A DNA stretch of 64,000 nt from Halioglobus maricola (lineage in GTDB: Bacteria; Pseudomonadota; Gammaproteobacteria; Pseudomonadales; Halieaceae): the NCBI RefSeq assembly GCF_009388985.1, contig NZ_CP036422.1, positions 3,734,501-3,798,500 on the forward strand, written 5' to 3'. The translations under genes were made by a program, and so were the position numbers. The notes under the pieces were generated by a model, which saw only the letters and a program-made list of their open reading frames with translations, did no database searches and was not told the origin of the DNA. Positions 60,498 through 64,000 of this stretch are shown piece after piece. How positions within the stretch are numbered: position 1 is the first letter of the stretch; every line of letters begins with the position of its first letter.

Positions 60498-61793
60498 TCA
60501 GGCCGTCTTTTTCTGCCAATACCACTCCACCGGGCGGCCGAGATAGGCCAGCAGGTGATGGCAGATATCCAGCGCGTCCTCACCAGCACCCGACATGAAA
60601 CTGGAGCGGCGACGGCGCATGAAAGGCAGCCCCATCAGGTAGACACCGGGAAGCTCGGTAACCCCGCCATTGTGACGTGGCATTCCCCGGGCATCCATAA
60701 CCGGTAAGTCCAACCAGCTGTAGTCAGGGCGATAGCCCGTCGCCCAGATCACCGTGCTGATACCCTCGCTGGCGAGCTCCATTTCGAGCCTCTGGTTTGA
60801 CGCAAGCTGGGTGGGCTCAGTCCGGGTCGCCGGACCCTGGGCACCGGCCCCATCCGGGCTGGACTCGATATATTGATCAATGCGATCCAACATCCGGTTC
60901 AGCTTCAAGTCTGCCAGGCGCACCACGTTTGCCAGGCCACCAGAGAACTGCAGCCGGCCATCACGTGCACCCGCCAGGCGGCCGACCACTTCCACACCTT
61001 CCGCCTGCAAACTATTGAGATCCAGGTCGGCGAAGTCGTCGCTGCCCATCAACTGTGCAGACGGCAAGCGGCGCACCCTGCGCACATCATCCACCTGCTC
61101 CCAGTCTTCATCCAATAGCCCTGTCGCATCCATCCAATACTGAATGTCCTTGCCCCGGTAACGACGTGGCATGCGCACATGCTCGCCCGTGGCCAGCAAG
61201 ACTTTGCGGCCGGAGCGGCTGATTTCGCGGGCGATCTGGGCACCACTTGCGGCAGCACCGACAACCAGAACACCACCGGGCGCCAGCCGATCAGGATTGC
61301 GATAGCGGTGGGTATCCAACTGCTCAACTTGCGCTCCCATCCCCTCGGAGAACCGTGGAATAGTAGGCGTACTGAAGGCACCGCTGGCGACGATGATCGA
61401 CATACAGTGCCAGTCGCCGCAATTCGTCTTCACGCGATACCCGGAACCGACAGGCTCGACACCTGTGACACGGGTTTGCACCTGCACCGGCGCCTCGCTC
61501 TGACGCGCATAGCCGCTGATGAAATCGACCACCTCACCCATATGCATATAGCCATCAGGGTTGTCGCCGCTGTAGCCCATTCCCGGCAGCTGGCTCTGCC
61601 AGTTGGGAGTGAGCAAACGAAGTGAATCCCAGCGCTCGGTGCGCCATGAATTGGCCACCTCTCCCCGCTCCAGCACTACGTGATCGATGCCAAAGCGAGA
61701 AAGATAGTGGCTGCAGGACAGGCCCGCCTGCCCCGCTCCCACCACGACGACCGTGGTGAGGCGGGGAGGCGTTGTATACAGTTTCGCGTTCAT
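60498..61793 (-). CDS. FAD-dependent NAD(P)H monooxygenase-like flavoprotein
   Basis: 431 residues. FAD motif VVVVGAGQAGLSCSHYLSRF at the N-terminus, ERGEVANSWRTERWDSLRLL, a second nucleotide motif GGVLVVGAAASGAQIAREIS for NAD(P), and ATGYRPDYSWL, the flavin-containing monooxygenase/YczP-like signature. It likely oxidises small organic or sulfur compounds. The start overlaps the OsmC stop by 4 bases (61790-61793), so the two are translationally coupled. Exact substrate not known. Confidence 0.9.
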   Translation of the reverse strand: MNAKLYTTPPRLTTVVVVGAGQAGLSCSHYLSRFGIDHVVLERGEVANSWRTERWDSLRLLTPNWQSQLPGMGYSGDNPDGYMHMGEVVDFISGYARQSEAPVQVQTRVTGVEPVGSGYRVKTNCGDWHCMSIIVASGAFSTPTIPRFSEGMGAQVEQLDTHRYRNPDRLAPGGVLVVGAAASGAQIAREISRSGRKVLLATGEHVRMPRRYRGKDIQYWMDATGLLDEDWEQVDDVRRVRRLPSAQLMGSDDFADLDLNSLQAEGVEVVGRLAGARDGRLQFSGGLANVVRLADLKLNRMLDRIDQYIESSPDGAGAQGPATRTEPTQLASNQRLEMELASEGISTVIWATGYRPDYSWLDLPVMDARGMPRHNGGVTELPGVYLMGLPFMRRRRSSFMSGAGEDALDICHHLLAYLGRPVEWYWQKKTA

Positions 61794-62353
61794 GAGCGAA
61801 CCTCAACCTCCACCATGGAGGGGTTGGTGACAATGTCATACACCGCTGAGCGTTTCTGGGACTGGGCCACGACGGCCTCTATCTCGTCCGCGCTTGCATC
61901 GGCATCAATATCAAAGATCACCTTGATTCCCTGGTAACCGTTACGCACGTCACTATCGATACCGAGAATGCCCTGCAGGTCCATGTCACCGCAGACAGTG
62001 GCCTTGACCGAGTGCAGCTGGATGCTGCGGTTCTGAGCGACCGAGGCAACGCCAGCGGTCAGGCAGCTGGCAAGACCCACCAACACATATTCCACCGGTG
62101 TAGCGCCGTTGTCTTCCGCTGCAAACACCTCGGGGTGATCTGCATCGAACTTAAAGCAGCGTTTGTGGCTCTGCTCTTCACCCAGGCCAGCAAAGTTCTC
62201 CACTTCAGCGCGAGTGTGGGTGCCATGCACCCACTGACAGGTGGTGCGCCACTGAAACATCGCCGCCGCAGGTGCTTCGGTCAAAGCCTCCCGTGCGCCC
62301 AACAGGGCTTCTACGTTGACGCCGTTATCTACAATTTTTGTGTAAGTGTTCAT
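61790..62353 (-). CDS. OsmC-family peroxidase-like protein
   Basis: 187 residues with an AGGGAGA Shine-Dalgarno. The OsmC core VEYVLVGLASCLTAGVASVA has the peroxidatic Cys97, preceded by NGATP. A second Cys is at 121 (ATVCGDM), much closer than in Ohr or OsmC, so the resolving arrangement may differ. Members reduce organic hydroperoxides or react with thiol or persulfide compounds. Coupled to the flavoprotein gene; divergent from the cysteine synthase gene. Confidence 0.88.
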   Translation of the reverse strand: MNTYTKIVDNGVNVEALLGAREALTEAPAAAMFQWRTTCQWVHGTHTRAEVENFAGLGEEQSHKRCFKFDADHPEVFAAEDNGATPVEYVLVGLASCLTAGVASVAQNRSIQLHSVKATVCGDMDLQGILGIDSDVRNGYQGIKVIFDIDADASADEIEAVVAQSQKRSAVYDIVTNPSMVEVEVRS

Positions 62354-62654
62354 TTATCTATCTCCCTATAGTTTGTTGTATGTGCCGAATGCACGGAGCG
62401 AGAGAAGCTTTTGACAAGGGCCACATCGCGCTCTGAGGGCTAATTTGCCCCCCCGCCGTGGCATCCAGCGTGGTGCCCGCCGTGTTTTTTTGAGGCACTG
62501 GAATTCGCCCAAAAACAATCAGAAAAGCGCCATCTATATGATTTATATGGATTTTATGAGTGCTTCACCATTACCACGGAAGCTCACACGCTGGTGCAAG
62601 CGGCTCGCTGGGAGGATGTTTCCAATCAAGGGATGATTTGCAAAGGACCGGAAC
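62354..62654. other. Divergent intergenic region between osmC-type gene and cysteine synthase gene
   Basis: This 301-base gap holds no convincing gene. A 63-codon plus-strand frame at 62445-62636 has no Shine-Dalgarno and improbable composition. The stretch near 62535-62560 is AT-rich (GATTTATATGG) and could carry the plus-strand promoter; GGACC is the only ribosome-site-like motif before the ATG at 62655. A run of seven T at 62490-62496 is not preceded by a good hairpin. I see no clear operator. Confidence 0.5.
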
Positions 62655-64000
62655 ATGAACAGCATTTACAGCAACATTCTCCAGACCATCGGCGCCACGC
62701 CGGTCATCAGGATCAACAAACTGGCCCCGGCCCACGTCAACATGTTCGTGAAAGTAGAGGCTTTCAATCCCATGGCGTCGGTAAAAGACCGCCTGGCACT
62801 GGGCGTCATCGAGGCGGCTGAACGGGACGGTTCACTGCAGCCGGGCCAAACCGTGGTAGAAGCTACCAGTGGAAATACCGGAATTGGCCTGGCTATGGTG
62901 TGCGCCCAGAAGGGCTACCCACTGGTGGTTGTGATGGCTGAGAACTTCAGCGTGGAACGCCGTCGCCTTATGCGCTTTCTCGGCGCCAAGGTCGTCCTGA
63001 CGCCGGCCGTCCGCAAGGGTACCGGCATGCTGGCCAAGGCGGCGGAGCTGGCCAAACAGCACGGCTGGTTCCTGCCGCGACAGTTTGAAAACGAAGCCAA
63101 CGCCGATATTCACTCGCGTACCACAGCGCCGGAGATTCTGGCCGCATTCGAGGATCGCCAGCTCAATTACTGGGTGTCCGGGTTCGGCACTGGCGGCACA
63201 TTGAAAGGCGTGGCTCGCGCACTCAAGGCCGCACGCCCCGATGTGCAGATTATTGCCACGGAACCGGAGAACTCTGCCCTGATGGCAAGCGGGATTGCCC
63301 AGCAGTACGACACCCAGGGTCAGCCCGAAGACAGCCACCCCAGGTTCCGACCTCACCTGATGCAGGGCTGGTCTCCGGACTTCATTTCGAAACTCGCCAA
63401 TGATGTGCTGCAAATGGGCCTGGTTGACGAATTCATCGGCGTAAACGGAGAGGAGTCTCTCCGTCTGGCGCGGGAACTGGCCACTCAGGAAGGTATTTTC
63501 TGCGGCATATCTAGCGGCGCTACCTTTCATGGCGCGCTGCAGGTGGCGAAACACGCGCCCGCCGGCAGCAACATATTGTGCATGCTGCCCGATACCGGCG
63601 AGCGCTATCTCAGCACCGCCCTGTTCGATGGAATCGAAGCCGATATGGACAGCGAGGAGCTGGCGATCTCGGACTCTACCGCCAGCTGCCAGTTCAGCTC
63701 GCGCAGCGGACGGCCCCGCACAAGAGAACAGCACACCATAGAGGTGCCGGCCGCCGCCAGACAGTTTCTCGAAGAGTCCGTGCGCGATTCGAAAGAACCG
63801 GTGGTCATATTTGCGCTCGAGTGGTGCGAGTTCTGCTGGTCGGTACGCAAGATGCTCAGTAAGCTCGGCGTCTCCTGTCGCATTATCGACCTGGATTCTG
63901 TGGCCTTTCAGGAGAATGATTTTGGCGGCGATATTCGCGCCGCCCTGCAGGAAAAAGTCGGGTCTTCTACGATCCCCCAGATATTCGTCAGAGGCGAGTA
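62655..64000 (+). CDS. Cysteine synthase (CysM-like) fused to glutaredoxin, 3' end cut by window edge
   Basis: At least 448 codons, still open at the edge. Residues about 1-300 are a PLP-dependent O-acetylserine sulfhydrylase: NPMASVKDRLALG (Lys44 holds PLP), EATSGNTGIGLA, SGFGTGGTLKG, GIFCGISSGA. From about residue 380 a glutaredoxin fold follows: VVIFALEWCEFCWSVRKML with active site Cys391-Glu-Phe-Cys394, and STIPQIFVRG carries the cis-Pro. CysM can use thiosulfate, giving S-sulfocysteine, which needs a glutaredoxin to become cysteine. The fusion would join both steps. The end of the Grx domain is outside the window. Confidence 0.93.
   Translation, partial: MNSIYSNILQTIGATPVIRINKLAPAHVNMFVKVEAFNPMASVKDRLALGVIEAAERDGSLQPGQTVVEATSGNTGIGLAMVCAQKGYPLVVVMAENFSVERRRLMRFLGAKVVLTPAVRKGTGMLAKAAELAKQHGWFLPRQFENEANADIHSRTTAPEILAAFEDRQLNYWVSGFGTGGTLKGVARALKAARPDVQIIATEPENSALMASGIAQQYDTQGQPEDSHPRFRPHLMQGWSPDFISKLANDVLQMGLVDEFIGVNGEESLRLARELATQEGIFCGISSGATFHGALQVAKHAPAGSNILCMLPDTGERYLSTALFDGIEADMDSEELAISDSTASCQFSSRSGRPRTREQHTIEVPAAARQFLEESVRDSKEPVVIFALEWCEFCWSVRKMLSKLGVSCRIIDLDSVAFQENDFGGDIRAALQEKVGSSTIPQIFVRGE

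Noticed and set aside
62490..62496. Seven-T run as a rho-independent terminator
   Set aside because: The only preceding stem is a 4-bp GGCA/TGCC pair separated from the T-run by seven bases, which is too weak.
62445..62636. Small plus-strand ORF upstream of the cysteine synthase gene
   Set aside because: No Shine-Dalgarno, arginine-rich improbable sequence and no recognisable motif.
1..64000. CRISPR arrays, IS elements, prophage genes, tRNA or rRNA
   Set aside because: No regularly spaced repeats, transposase or phage motifs, or cloverleaf-like sequences were seen in the short intergenic gaps. Reading by eye could miss a degenerate tRNA.

Overview
The window looks like chromosome of a marine, aerobic gammaproteobacterium. 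The Halieaceae/Cellvibrionales (OM60/NOR5-like) group is my guess, from the gene repertoire: split B12-dependent ribonucleotide reductase NrdJab, KorAB, a TPP-riboswitched TonB thiamine operon, a DcaP-type porin, many outer-membrane barrels and lipoproteins, and moderately high GC. This is inference, with no 16S or marker gene present. Coding density is very high, with many ATGA overlaps. I see no tRNA, rRNA, IS element, prophage or CRISPR.

Layout. 0-10.2 kb (minus): two TPR proteins, a periplasmic coiled-coil protein, a Tat-exported protein, a diheme LamG lipoprotein and a monoheme c-type protein. 10.4-17.4 kb: divergent HzsA-like diheme lipoprotein, SH3/barrel and barrel proteins, TlpA-like thioredoxin, DUF4266 micro-lipoprotein and DUF3570 barrel, with ApbE facing them. 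Together 0-17 kb is an envelope redox island of unknown function. 17.5-25 kb: an aldo/keto reductase, then a DcaP porin-glutaminase-HAD-hydrolase-SDR operon divergent from periplasmic asparaginase, probably for scavenging amides. 25-29 kb: thiamine uptake operon (TonB receptor, thiamine-binding protein, PnuT, kinase) under a TPP riboswitch whose expression platform can be read. 29-33.6 kb: two phospholipase-D-like lipoproteins, an NTF2-like protein and an SDR.

33.7-36.6 kb: NrdJab with a pair of NrdR-like boxes. The 36.6-36.9 kb gap holds a sigma54-type promoter, an upstream inverted repeat and a perfect 12-bp-stem terminator, with no credible ORF. It is a strong candidate for an unannotated sigma54-dependent small RNA. 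36.9-43.8 kb: NhaC-family antiporter, outer-membrane barrel, DUF3667 protein, AvtA, AsmA, glycine-zipper lipoprotein. 44-46.3 kb: a tight operon of two DUF1538 membrane proteins, a PII-like protein and a CBS-pair protein, which looks like a membrane transport system with its own nucleotide sensors. 46.3-49.3 kb: KorA-KorB-ferritin-like operon.

49.4-64 kb: D-aminoacylase, SelO, YegP, a PNPOx-fold protein, two tandem membrane TolB-like/TPR paralogues, a fused PyrD-PyrK protein, rhodanese, a flavoprotein monooxygenase coupled to OsmC, and a cysteine synthase fused to glutaredoxin that runs off the right edge. The first (minus-strand TPR) gene runs off the left edge.

All functional calls are from reading motifs by eye. 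No database search was run.
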